From positions 7,132,066 to 7,196,065 of the forward strand of contig NC_049985.1 in assembly GCF_000003815.2 (NCBI RefSeq): 64,000 nucleotides of DNA. Reading direction: 5' to 3'. Of this stretch, positions 1 through 10,440 are shown one piece after another. Below the pieces are notes generated by a model. It was not told where the DNA came from. It did no database searches and was given only the letters and a program-made list of their open reading frames with translations. Source of the stretch: Branchiostoma floridae (Eukaryota; Chordata; Leptocardii; Amphioxiformes; Branchiostomatidae). The position numbers were made by a program, and so were the translations under genes. Each line of letters opens with the position of its first letter. Within the stretch, counting starts at the first letter, position 1.

Positions 1-2427
1 AGCAGGGAGGAAATAGAGCATTTGGTTTTAGTTTGCGGATGAAACTAGGGGGTAGGCCTGCATTTTCATTGTGCTTTTTTTGTGGTGAAGAGGAAGATGA
101 AGATTGAACCACCTTAAAGAATTTGAACATTTACAGTAATCTGGCTTATGATAATTACCGATAAGTATCTATCCTTACCTGTCATGGTACTTCTCAATCA
201 TAATCACACCGTTTATTGTGCCGCACTGGCAACAGTTTATGTCGGGACACGTACAGTTACACTTCTTTGAAGTCAAATCTTTCACCCTCAATTATCCTGA
301 AGGGCCAACGAGACTGGCGTCGCCAATGTTAACTGTTCTTCACTGGTCAGATATAAAGGCGGCATTCCTGGATGATGCTATCTCTTACTCTGTCTGTCTG
401 TTGTTACACCTTTCATCGGGTCTACTCTTGTGGAAGTTAACAAATCTCTTGAGAACTAGAAGTTCACCAAACATGTAGCCGTATAACTGTTACAGTACAT
501 GTACAGACTATGAGTTAGGAGTTAACCAATTTGTCTGTTGTAGGTGTGGCCATACTGACTTGATTACTGTATATGGATGACATCAGTGTGCAAAAAACAC
601 TTTAAACTATACAAAGAAGCTGCAAAAGGAGCAAATATATGCCATAAATTGCAACAAAAAAAGAATATCAGAAAATGGATATAACAGGTACAAACAGATA
701 GTGTCATAGAGTGTCTCTTTTCCTATTAGTGTGACCTTTTTGTTGGGTTTGTGCTACTCACACAAAAATGTTTTGGTGCATTTTATTTTTTTTGCCATGT
801 GTATTAGTACAAGTTGAATGAAAAATCAGATTAAACCCTAAGCGAAGTCTAGAGAAAATGCGCAAGAACCAAAATAAAGAAATCATTGTTTGGTATACTG
901 TACTGTGTTTCCAGTCTTTTCTAAACTTTCCTAAACTTACGTTACATTTCATAATGAAGACAGCTCTTTTTTCAGTAACTTATTTTTTCACACAGTGGCA
1001 ACAGTTTTGGGGTACCCAGAGAATATCATTTATATAAATCAAATCAGTATGACCCAACTATCAGAAAACTGATTGGCAAGGGGATGATGAGAGGATGGAC
1101 ACAGCATTGGGTCATACATGCCACGCATATCTCATTATTCAAACCTGTAACCCAAGAGTTGACGTCGAGGTTACGGCTAGTTTAATGGGGCCCCATCGGT
1201 CTCTTGTGAGCGCAAATATGTTCTTGTAAATGCGATTTTTTCATGATTCTGACTTGGACGGTATGCAGGTGTACTCAGTTAATGGGGTTGTCAATTTGCT
1301 AATGGCGTCTCTTGTTGGAGGTAATTCGGTAAGAAGAAAGTTAATGGGGGACACCAATGTTCAAGGGCAAATTGGGACGATGATTCAGCGTAATATCCCA
1401 CAGAAATATCGCCACACTGACCGAATGTGACGTTTATTGGACATTGTCCATGAACACATGGGAAGTGGAGGATCTCAAAATCCTATCTTGTTAATATGGA
1501 TGGATGGGAATCATCAGGGATTAACATTCTCTCATCATTCAGACTTTGAAATGTGGAGATTATGGCTTTTTATCTAACCCACTCAACTTTGAGTGACCCA
1601 ATGTTGCTACTTTAAAAAGTTATGCAAAGAACGTTGAATTCCTATTTGTGTGTGTACTTCTAATCCTAGTACCAAAAATATTACAATTGAATAGCTGCTT
1701 TATTTGTTTGTTTTTGTTTTTTTATGTTTTGCACAACTAGTAGGCAGCCTTAAAGTACAACACACCAGCTTTGTACAGTACAAGCAGCATAAGACTGGAC
1801 ATTTGGTCATAAGGTTTGATCTATTTACACAGGGAATGGACCCCTACTCTTTTTTAATATGTCTGGAGGGTTCTTTAACCTGCTGAAAGTGTATCTATCC
1901 TCAAACACTGTACCTCCAGCATTACATCCCATGTGATACCTGAAGTCGAAATAAACATTTTGACTATCAATGCTTCTGTCATTCTTGAAGAGCAGATTAC
2001 TTTGTCAAATTGTTCAGACACAGGGACAGCTTAAGACATCATCATCATCATATCGTTCCGTACCAGCTTCAGACATGTACTTGAACATCTTTACCTGTCT
2101 CCAATGTTAAGCTAAGATATGCAGCCCTAGTGGCATTGAATGGCCAATTGGCTAGGCTAGCAGAGAAGAAGTAGAGGGGTCACAGGTTTGATTCCTGGCA
2201 TTCCTGGAGTAACTTAGACTTTTGTGTTTTGGAGAAAGGTACTTAACGTGACTGTCCTGACACTCCACTGAGGTCTAAAAATGGGTACCTGACTTTGATT
2301 GAGGAGGAAATAGTTACCGTCACTGTGCCCTAGACACAGTGGACCCACTGCCCCTACGGCCTCAATAATACTCAGGGACTATCAGTACCTCTACTTTTAC
2401 CTATGCCGCCTTAGTTACAGTACTCAC
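1..2427 (-). other. Intron 2 of AASDHPPT-like gene (partial)
   Basis: This stretch follows the splice donor at the end of exon 2 of the phosphopantetheinyl transferase gene, read on the minus strand. I looked for the next expected exon (the part with the WALKES-type active-site motif) and did not find it, so it must lie beyond the left edge. The sequence is AT-rich with scattered short repeats and one tRNA-derived SINE-like copy at about 2131-2390. Small open frames here have no recognisable domain and are probably chance. Confidence 0.6.
2131..2390 (+). mobile_element. tRNA-derived SINE-like element
   Basis: A pol III A-box-like motif (TGGCCAATTGG, 2141-2151) is followed 44 bp later by a B-box-like motif (GGTTTGATTCC, 2185-2195) inside a short T-arm-like stem. 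The downstream body (a 'GAGAAAGGTACTTAAC' stretch, then 'GGGTACCTGACTT', then 'CACAGTGG...CCCACTGCC') recurs in diverged form at about 20790-21235. This indicates one SINE family. It lies in an intron of the AASDHPPT-like gene. Confidence 0.55.
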
Positions 2428-2653
2428 TTGGATAGTCAACCTTCATCACGTCCACTCCAACAACATTTCTGCTCTCTGCCGCCAGCACAGCGTAGTCTCC
2501 TGAGTGAGACACGTTGAAACTGAAGAGGGCATGGTCAGCATCAACTGTACTAGTTAGATACGGTTTACCCTTCTCTGTTCTACCCAGTCGGATATCCCTC
2601 CATGGGATTCCCAACTGGTCATTGATGGCTTTTCTAATAAGAAGTCGGCCAGC
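2428..2653 (-). CDS. AASDHPPT: 4'-phosphopantetheinyl transferase (AASDHPPT), exon 2
   Basis: Second coding exon of L-aminoadipate-semialdehyde dehydrogenase-phosphopantetheinyl transferase. This Sfp-type enzyme moves the 4'-phosphopantetheine arm of coenzyme A onto carrier proteins such as fatty acid synthase ACP in the cytosol. The exon encodes residues 57-131, starting AGRLLIRKAINDQLGIPW. It contains the CoA-contact motif RTEKGKP (81-87), the FNVSHSGDYAVLAAE block (102-116) and the family signature VGVDVMK (121-127), whose Asp binds Mg2+ in the human enzyme. A good acceptor (polypyrimidine run then CAG) precedes it at 2654-2655. It ends in a consensus donor (A|GTGAGT at 2427), giving phase 1. 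The remaining C-terminal exons, with the second catalytic motif, are outside the window. Similarity to the human protein is judged from memory but is extensive and collinear. Confidence 0.93.
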
Positions 2654-2938
2654 CTGTAAGTTTAGATTAAAAAAATGTTTGTCAAAAGTCAGTCCGATAC
2701 ATCAATGTAGGTATGTGAGATATACATACAAGTTGCACATGTTACAAAGTCCACCAGTATATATACCAGCCTTGTGTTTGTTAATTGCTTTTCAGCAAAG
2801 TAAAGGCCATAAACATTGTATATTATATTAAGAATATAGAAAGACAAAATATTGATGTCACAACCAACATGTCTTCCATTCCTGTAATTGAGAAGTGCAC
2901 AAAAAGACTGTCAGTGTGGCACCTTTGTACAAAGTTGG

Positions 2939-2977
2939 CAACCACACTCAAGGCTACGGTAGCCTTGAGTGTGGTTG
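2939..2977. repeat. Perfect hairpin in AASDHPPT intron 1
   Basis: Two perfect 19-bp inverted arms (2939-2957 and 2959-2977) are separated by a single base. Such a near-perfect palindrome is either a recent inverted duplication or the core of a short mobile element; the flanks show no obvious terminal repeats. The rest of intron 1 (2654-3258, 605 bp) holds nothing else I recognise. Confidence 0.8.
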
Positions 2978-3258
2978 TACCATACTGGTTTTACCTTTAA
3001 AACTACCACTTGTTTCACTTATACAACTACACTCATGGCTACCTCACTAGTGTCGCCTCTAAAAGTGCACTCAAGCTTACCACATAACTTTTTCCATTTC
3101 TATTATTTTCTTGTCATGTTGACCATCTCCCAGTGAAGGGGACCAAAATGTTTTGTTCGCTGTGCGGTTCTGTTCTAAATCAGGGAAAAATCAATGCATG
3201 CACATCTATAAGATTTACTTGCTGTTTCCTTATGAGAAAACAAAGAGTTATATCATAC

Positions 3259-3426
3259 CATAGCATACTTTGCATCCTTAGCAAAGACAAACTTGTCTAT
3301 CCTGTCTTTCTCCTCCTGTTGCACACAGCGCGCTGCTAACAGCCACTCCTCTCTGCTGGGCTGCCACAGTCCCGTCTTCATGGCCCACCTGATCCCTGAC
3401 ATCAGGAGGCTCACGGTCACCCTCAT
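3259..3426 (-). CDS. AASDHPPT: 4'-phosphopantetheinyl transferase (AASDHPPT), exon 1
   Basis: First coding exon, 56 codons, beginning MRVTVSLLMSGIRWAMKTG and ending DKFVFAKDAKYAM. It aligns with the human N-terminal region (GVRWAFSCGTW, then EWLLAVRSIQPEEKERIGQF, then VFARDAKAAM). The start at 3426 is preceded in frame by a stop (TGA) 9 bp upstream, so the coding region cannot extend further within this exon. A second Met at 3402 (MSGIRW) is also possible. The donor is ATG|GTATGA at 3258, phase 0, which joins exactly to AGRLLIRK of exon 2 to restore the conserved AMAGRLMIRK block. Intron 1 is 605 bp. Immediately upstream lies a minisatellite, so the 5' UTR or promoter either runs through repeats or is joined from a distant 5' exon. 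Confidence 0.9.
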
Positions 3427-3450
3427 GTGGTGTCAAGGATACTTGTTGAA

Positions 3451-4040
3451 ATGGTGTCACAGCTCTTTGGTTTCATCTAGTTCTGTTCATCCTGTATATA
3501 GAGAGATAATCAAAGAGCTTGGTGAAGTCAAATGGCTAGGCTAGCAAACATGTATGGTGTCACAGCTCTTTGTTTTCATCTAGTTCTATCCTGTATAGAG
3601 AGAGATAATCAAAGAGCTTGGTGAAGTCAAATGGAGAAGTGTTTAGGCTAGCAAATGGGAGATGGCATCACGGCTCCCTGTCTTCATCTTGTTCTATCCT
3701 GTATGTAGAGAGATTATCAAAGGGCTTGGTGACATCAAATGGAAAAGTGGATAGGCTAGCGAACACGAGATGGTGTCACAGCTCTTTGTTTTCATCTTGT
3801 TCTATCCTGTATATAGAGAGATAATCAAAGAGCTTGGTGACGTCAAATGGCTAGGCTAGCAAACATGTATGGTGTCACAGCTCTTTGTTTTCATCTAGTT
3901 CTTTCAATCCTGTATATAGAGAAATAGTTAAATAGCTTGGTGACATCAAATGGTTAAGATGATAAGCTAGCAAACCAAGATGGTGTCACCGCTCTTTCCT
4001 TGTCTTCACCAAGATCTGTACAGAGAGATAAAATAAAGTG
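3451..4040 (+). repeat. Minisatellite, about six ~105-bp units
   Basis: Units begin with ATGGTGTCAC or close variants at 3451, 3554, 3662, 3770, 3869 and 3980, a spacing of 99-111 bp. Each unit carries the blocks 'CAGCTCTTTGTTTTCATC', 'CCTGTATATAGAGAGATAA' and 'AAAGAGCTTGGTGA', and most end in 'GGCTAGC'. The sixth unit is degenerate and truncated. The array starts 25 bp upstream of the AASDHPPT start codon, so copy number changes would alter its leader or promoter. Confidence 0.9.
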
Positions 4041-5220
4041 CCACTGTGCTGTGTGGTCAAGGAAGGTGTTCACTTAGAGACTGTATGATTTGATTTGATT
4101 GTACATGTAAAAGTTTTCTATTTCATGTATAAATGTGCCCCATTACGCAACTGCCTTTCTAGTGTGGGCCTTCTGCAGCTGCGTGACTTCCACAGAGCGG
4201 CGTTTCAAAGTTGGCGTGAGAAGGCGATATGCTGACAGTATCTTTTTTTAATATATTGTGGCTTGTACCCCCAGCTCAATCATATCCGTTTTTGGTGCAC
4301 CCTACTATATTTTTTCCAGTGCCAAAGCCAGAGTCAGATTGTGGCTCTCAGCTACAGAAATTTCCATAGGCTGAAAACTGTGTTCTGCTACCTTGTAAAA
4401 TTGTCCAGACATGTCTCTTGACCTTTGACATAGTACCCACCGTGCATTCCGCTGCACATGCATAATTAGATATTGTGAGCCTCCTTAGATAGATGTAAAT
4501 TACTACTAGAGTTATGGGTACTCACTGCTCCCCACCTACAGGAAGGCGGACAGGGAGTAGCACCCCTGCTCTTGAGGAGCTAGGCTCCCCGTCTCTTAAC
4601 ACCCCTCTACACACTCAAACATATTAACGAACAAAAGCAAAAAAGTGACCACCTCGTCTTAAACCAAAAGACCCCTGTCCTAATCCGTGTCCGGAGTCTT
4701 CATCCAAATGAATTTGGACGTGTATATGGAAGAAGAGATAGAGAAAGGACTCTGGAGATTAATTAACCTCCGTCAGTCATTGGATAGAGCAAGGAGGTTA
4801 AAAAAAGGTGATTTTTAACCTCCTTGGATAGAATAGAGTAGAGACTCCACTCTAGCTCTACTGTGTGAAGAGTTTTTTCGATAGGGTAGGAGTTAGACAA
4901 CCAACTGAAAACCCTGAAAGTCACATAATAGCTGGTTCACAAACTACTTAAACAAGGTAAGCGAGAGCTGACCGTCCAAACGATGTGCCTCTTTCTTTTG
5001 AAATGCAAAACTTTCTTAGCGTGGTCTTCGTCTGGACAAACTGAATTTCCTTGGCAGCTTGGGGAGACCAATATGAATGTCCTCGTTTCTGGTCGGAAAG
5101 CGTGGCTTTTTCAACCCGGAAATAATCTCTGATGAAGAACCCGATACTACTTTATGCGAATGACCTTTCGTTCACACCTAAACTTTGAATAAGAGTGAGA
5201 AAAACGAAAGTTTTCTGCCT
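4041..5220. other. Gene-free stretch with one hairpin
   Basis: No gene seen. The one distinct structure is an inverted repeat with 15-bp perfect arms at 4790-4804 and 4812-4826 (core AGGAGGTTAAAAA and its complement). The surrounding 4700-4890 contains several degenerate 'GGATAGAG' and 'AACCTCC' repeats, suggesting a worn short foldback element. Confidence 0.5.
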
Positions 5221-5243
5221 ACCCGGAAAATATCGTCTGAAAA

Positions 5244-5325
5244 TCCGCCATGTTGGTCCTGCCGACCTCTGACCCTAAATACTGGTTGTTGATTGGTTGT
5301 TTGGATTCTGTTGTCCAAATGGCGG
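5244..5325. promoter_or_regulatory. Candidate bidirectional promoter (YY1 sites and CCAAT box)
   Basis: A YY1-type motif reads CCAACATGGCGGA on the minus strand (5244-5256). A second, weaker one reads CCAAATGGCGG on the plus strand (about 5314-5324). An inverted CCAAT box (ATTGG, 5292-5296) lies between them. YY1 motifs of this form often overlap the first ATG of metazoan genes, and both motifs here contain an ATG opening a short frame. The minus-strand side could serve AASDHPPT, 1.8 kb downstream. In human, that gene shares a head-to-head promoter with a neighbour. Motifs are seen directly; promoter function is inference. Confidence 0.35.
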
Positions 5326-7700
5326 GAATAGTTGGTTGGATGTTTGCAAAAGTTTTGTTCGATGTAAAAAGTCACTCAGGGATCGAAAGTCTGGCAGACA
5401 AAACATAAAAGTTTCAGCTTAACAGTCAGTCAGAATCTGCCAGATAAACTAGATTCTTGATCGCGATGACTGTAATTCATACGAAAAAAAAAAATGCACT
5501 TTTACTCAAAGTTCCCAAGTAACGTTATTGGATGTTGGCCACTGTGCAGCTTTTGTCGTCTGCAGATTGTAGATGACCATAAGCACTTTTTATTACATAG
5601 CCAATTGACACTAGCCGGTAGTTGCTAGAATACCTGTCCTCGAACAATTTATAATGTACGTGTACGTTGTCCTTAGAATATGGATTATGAAAACCAAGTG
5701 CATCTCATCGTTTGTTCTTTATTGTATGGTACTTTGGTAACGTTTATTAGTAACACAAATCAGTTGCAGTTGGACTTGGTCGTAATCCAATACACCCCGT
5801 CTATCTTCTAATACTTTGCGTGCATCTTTTCGCTTTGAACAAGGTCTTAAAAGTCTGAAGGAATACACAACAAAGTCTTCTGCAAATTTATAGCTGCGTC
5901 TGTTCCGCCAGGAACGAACACAGACGCCTGGAACATAAAAATGATGCGGGCCCAAACTTGCGTTTTCGTCCGTTAAACTTTGTCAACCGTAGTTGCAGAG
6001 CTAAGACTGATACCGTTACGGTAATAAACGTGCAGATCATGGCTTTATTTTGTATTTTCTCCCTGTTTTCCAGTGGTGCGTGTCGTGCATGGCCGGCGGC
6101 TCCTGCCGAGAGTGTGTCTGGAAGTAAACCACGCACGCCCTGGCCAATGTCACCTCAAAGTGGACTGGATCCAGTTTTATATCATTGCCTTTTGTCGCCG
6201 TGCGGAGAAAAAGTCCACACCCCGCTGCTGAACCCTGCAGAAGTTTTTCTTCACGACACCCGCGCGGGAGGGTCCCGACTTCTCCCGGGATGAACTCGCT
6301 CGCCGCTGCGCGGTCCAAGTGCTCCCGCACCCGGTCAGCCACCCTTTCAGTCGGACTATCCTCACAAGAACCTACCGGTAAGTCAGCTGACGTATTTAAC
6401 CTCCCCCACCAATCAGGCAATAAGTTGTTCCCGCTCAGACGGCTAAGAGTTTATCGAGGGGCCATTAGGTTCAGGATGCGTCGTGGTGCCAGCCAGTCTT
6501 GGCGGGGAAATTCCCAAGGCACCGTTTGAGAAGCACTTAACGCTACACCCGAAGCTCCGGCTAGAGAGAGCCTTGTTCTGTGGGTTATAGTCAGGAAAAG
6601 GGAACCGTTTGACAAACATATAGACCAGATGTACTGACTTGATGATTCGTTCAAAAGGTTAGAATTGTACCCACTTTAAAAGTGAAAAGCCAGTTCGCTA
6701 CATGTACTTTACTATGTCGCTGGTACAGGCGCAGAAAAAAGTGTGTGTTCGCATCCGTCAGTCACTTAGTTTGATTGACACCCAAAAGGTATATTTTAAG
6801 CGGGCAGGAAAACGCAATTAAGCAAAAAGCCAAGTTGTGGTGCCCCCTTTTGATCTGAATTCCAGTACTTCAGTTATGCTGGTTCGGATAAGCGTTTTCT
6901 GAAGTGCAATGGCGTTTTTCTGATTCAATTGCGAAGAGGTTGACTTTCATGGCCCAAAAAAGTTACAACGTAGTCTTAAAGAATCGTTTTAAGATAAGAA
7001 AGAAGAAGTAAACATCTCGAGGTTGAAAAAGAAGTGATTGTTCGGCAAAAACTCGGAGTCAAAATAAAGTTCCTTCTCCGTGGGAACGCACTCAAGAATA
7101 CTGGGCAGCGACAGGTGACGGAAAACAGAACCCCCGAATCAGTGCGGGAATGTGACACTACCTTCACTCGCACCTCGCGTTAGTGCACCCCTGGTCCGTG
7201 CACTATGCGATTTTAATAGTTTTGTTGACCCTTTAAAGAGAGGTCTCAAGCCAAAGTTAACAACCGCCATGTCTATACTACAGCGGTTACTGAAATTCCA
7301 GCTTATAAAGACGTTATCGTAAGCTTGTTTTGCCGTAAACACGATGTGTGACGTAGCTACTTCAAGTCTGGCTGAGTTGTGGATATCTACTACGTATATA
7401 CTTCACACGGTGACAGCCGAATAAACTTCTTCCTCCCAACTTTCAGAGATAATAGAATTAATAGCTTGGGTCAGGCTCTGGACATTCTGAGTGTCGAGTG
7501 TGTGAAACTAGACGTGACAGCTGATTTAATGGCAGTCCCAGCGACGGCTCGCTCCCTTGTAGCTCCCTTGTGGAGCGCGAGGAAAAGGGAACACCTGACA
7601 GGCCGACTGCTGCTTCCGAAAACCAGTAAAACATCACTTGCGTTCTTATATAACGTTACTTACATGTATCACTGTCTTTATCATGCCACTTGGGAAGTTA
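5326..7700. other. Gene-free stretch with a GC-rich island (about 6040-6560)
   Basis: The island at 6040-6560 is clearly richer in G+C and CpG than its surroundings and is open in several frames on both strands. One plus-strand frame would run from a possible CAG acceptor near 6240 to a strong donor (CCG|GTAAGT near 6376), reading through SRDELARRCAVQVLPHP. I cannot match it to any family. It could be an unrecognised exon, a CpG-rich regulatory block, or neither. The rest holds nothing recognisable. Confidence 0.35.
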
Positions 7701-7922
7701 TAACGCTAGATCACCTTTATCCGTTTAGTAACCTATATCCGTTGTTTTCAAGAACAGGGTATTCAAGGATATCTAGTCAACGACGATGATTTTAAATATT
7801 TCGAAAATACACATTGTGTATTGCAATTTGTTCCTACAATCCGTTGACTTTATATCCCTAAAAACGTGTTTGTAAAAACAACGGATATAGGTTAACCCGT
7901 GAATAAAGGTGAAGTAGCGTTA
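7701..7922. mobile_element. MITE with ~60-bp inverted ends, TA target site
   Basis: The element begins TAACGCTA and ends TAGCGTTA. The inverted ends stay similar for about 60 bp (shared core 'AACCTATATCCGTTGTTTT' and its complement at about 7727-7745 and 7874-7892). TA dinucleotides flank both sides (7699-7700 and 7923-7924), as expected for Tc1/mariner-type insertion. It is 222 bp long with no coding capacity. Confidence 0.65.
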
Positions 7923-7924
7923 TA

Positions 7925-8699
7925 TGTGCACTATACATAGATTGGGACAATATCTATATCATTATGGATCACGGCTAGCTGTCTACAGCTTTGAATGTTT
8001 CCTTCCACTCATTGTTTGGGAACCGATGGTAACAATTTTCGTTGTTAAATGTGCCATTTTAAGCTTAAAAATATATCTTTTCATCAACTTTGTTTCATCG
8101 AGTTCAACTTTTTTTGCGACGGCCGGGGTAAATTTCTTTTCCGTCCAAACAAGCAGATTTCCTTGTGGTATCAAAGGTATCCTCTGAAATATACGAGGAA
8201 CATAATGTTACCTACACAACATACGATATGTTAGATGTAGGTCTGGTGTATGAGATATTATAGATTCGTTAGTCATTTTGTGCATTTTATCAAGGCATTG
8301 TTGGGTAAGAAATGGTATGTATATGTATCGTCCAAACTTGATCAGATCTAGAATCAATGTCTATCTTCGATATTTTGGTGGTTCGGAAACATGGACAGTT
8401 GTTTGCATATTCCTTTTGTTATACACGTGTGAACAGTTGAATTTGTCTTATTTTTGTTTTATCTCTTAGATAGTTTTCCTGTCTGAAATAATCCTTACGA
8501 CAAAAACCTAAACATGTAACGGCGATTATGGATATCCTAGTTATCAATGCAATCAGAAGTACCAGTCGTGTTTACATCATTGCGACAAAATACTTTTAAT
8601 GTGTCAGACTCACCCCATAATATACGTTATCTCTTTGGGTTTTACGTGACTTTAGACGATGTGGTTTTGCATGTGCGTAAGTTGTTGGAAATGGATATT
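7925..8699. other. Gene-free stretch
   Basis: AT-rich sequence with only short random frames; nothing recognised. Confidence 0.4.
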
Positions 8700-8945
8700 T
8701 TTGGTTGAGTTCACCACAATTTTGTTGGTAACTGGGAGACACCGGTTCAAATCCTGAGAACGGTGGTGATAGGGACTGCACCCATCTTTGGGTATAACGG
8801 TAAAATGGGGATTCCTTGTTCAAGGAGGTGGCTTGCAACCCCTCCTTGTAAAAGTATCATCCTGCTACTGAAACAGCTAGGAAACTTGCCTCCCTACTTG
8901 TCACTTTGTGCACTGCAAGTGCCACAACGAATCTTCAATCTCTGT
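8700..8945 (+). mobile_element. tRNA-derived SINE-like element, second family
   Basis: A B-box-like motif (GGTTCAAATCC, 8744-8754) precedes a body shared with 45050-45165. The common part (8819-8887 and 45091-45155) includes the 'CTTGCAACCC' region, 'CCTTGTAAAA', 'CCTGCTACTGAAACAG' and 'AGGAAACTT'. Two copies about 36 kb apart with a shared tail support a dispersed pol III-type SINE family. Confidence 0.55.
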
Positions 8946-9875
8946 TGAACTAGAGATGTTAGGAGTATTCATCTGTGGCAGCACGGTACATGACTTTCAG
9001 TGGTTTTGTGTATCGTAAACAATGTTAGATAGGTTATCTAAATCTTTCGTCTGTATTTTGTCATTATCAACCCCATAAAGTTTTAGCTTCGTGTGTGTAT
9101 GTATGTGTGTGCATGTGTGCTTCAGTACTTTTTTAGATTTACATGTAGAAACATTGATACATGTCTACCACATATACTGATGATTTCTCCCTTTAACATA
9201 TAGAAAGCTTTACTGACAAAAGAAAAAGTACAACGGCTTTCGAGCGATTAACTACAAACTACATAATAGGAATACAACAAAAATATCACTAAGCAATATA
9301 TTCTAAGGTAAATGAAAAATATCTATGTTACAATCACTTTTGGCTTATCGTGGGTTTCGGTGTCTTTTTCGATATCAAAGCAAAATTGTGCTTGTGCCTT
9401 TTTCTTAGCTTCTTATCAATGGCAAATAGACGTAGTGAGTAGGTTGTCGTTCCAGTGTTTAACCGCTAGAGGTCGCGTGCACGTCGACCAGAGACCACTA
9501 CCCCGCAATTCGTGAAACCAAGAACTGTGACAGCTTTGAGGAAACCTTGGCGAAAAGGACACGCCGTAATATTTCATGCCCCTTCCTGTCGTTATGAGAA
9601 CAATGCTTGTAAAAGGATTTATGTTGTCGGCGCATTGAACTGTCGAAAATGGTCAATATTTCTGCCACACTGCTACGGAAACACAAGGTCGCCAGGCTGT
9701 TTTGTACACAAGATGATTTCATGACTCACAACACACACTTTTCAGAAGGCTTGGTCATGTCACGGGATATTGCCCAGTTTATAGGATGATTCATTACAAT
9801 ATTGTTAGTCATTGAAAATATATGGTTGCATTTCCTTTGGCGGTAAAAGAATTTGTTGTCAGCAGCTTTGGAATG
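8946..9875. other. Gene-free stretch
   Basis: No gene. A short GT-rich tract occurs at about 9090-9122. Otherwise AT-rich unique sequence. Confidence 0.4.
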
Positions 9876-9883
9876 ACGTGATG

Positions 9884-10316
9884 TAGGGATGGGTACCGGT
9901 ACAGAAAGTTCAGGTCCAGGTCCGGTTCAGGTCCAGATGATCAGGTCCAGGTCCGGACCTGAACCTGGACCTGATTCAGTATGACTCATACCAATGGTCC
10001 ATTTCACTTCAAAGAAATCTGTTTGGTGGAGTATTAGACTTACACTGACGTTTTAAAATCCTACAACACTAACTGCACCTGTACGATTGGCTGTAAAACT
10101 TGGTAGAAATTACTATAAACTCTACTCTACTTCTCTCTTGTTATTTTCTTCCACCTACAAGAGCCAAAACGTGTGAATGCCTGATCAAATAATCTGTTAA
10201 TTTTCTAATCGGTCCAACATCCGGTTCACCCAATTTTTTTAGGTCCGGTTTTTCTGGACCGGTCCAATAAGAAAAACCGGTTTTGTACCGGTACGCTGTA
10301 CCGATACCCAGCCCTA
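9884..10316. mobile_element. Non-autonomous hAT-type MITE
   Basis: The terminal inverted repeats start TAGGGATGGGTACCGGTACA on the left and, as reverse complement, TAGGGCTGGGTATCGGTACA on the right (18 of 20 match). The element is bounded by a perfect 8-bp target duplication, ACGTGATG, at 9876-9883 and 10317-10324. The 8-bp duplication and the TAGGG-TGGG ends are typical of the hAT superfamily. It is 433 bp long with no ORF. The interior is rich in 'AGGTCCGG' and 'AGGTCCAG' repeats in both orientations, so much of it can fold back. Confidence 0.8.
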
Positions 10317-10324
10317 ACGTGATG

Positions 10325-10440
10325 TTAGGGATGTGTACTAGATGCAATATCAGGTACGGTACCGTACGAAGGTTTAGCTAACTTCTGGACCTGGACTTGA
10401 ACTACGAGCGTATTTGACAAATAGTTCAAGTCCAGGTCCA
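10325..10440. repeat. Fragment related to the adjacent hAT MITE
   Basis: Immediately after the target duplication the sequence resumes with TTAGGGATGTGTAC, resembling the MITE end. It then carries a perfect 18-bp inverted repeat (10386-10403 and 10423-10440, core GGACCTGGACTTGAACT) like the 'GGTCCAGG' interior of the intact copy. It may be a degraded earlier insertion beside which the intact copy landed. Confidence 0.5.

Noticed and set aside
3278-3460. 60-codon minus-strand frame over AASDHPPT exon 1
   Set aside because: Wrong frame. The correct frame gives the conserved GIRWAMKTGLW sequence and ends at a proper donor.
7379-7789. 136-codon plus-strand frame
   Set aside because: Opens with GTG, has no domain, and its end overlaps the inverted-repeat MITE at 7701.
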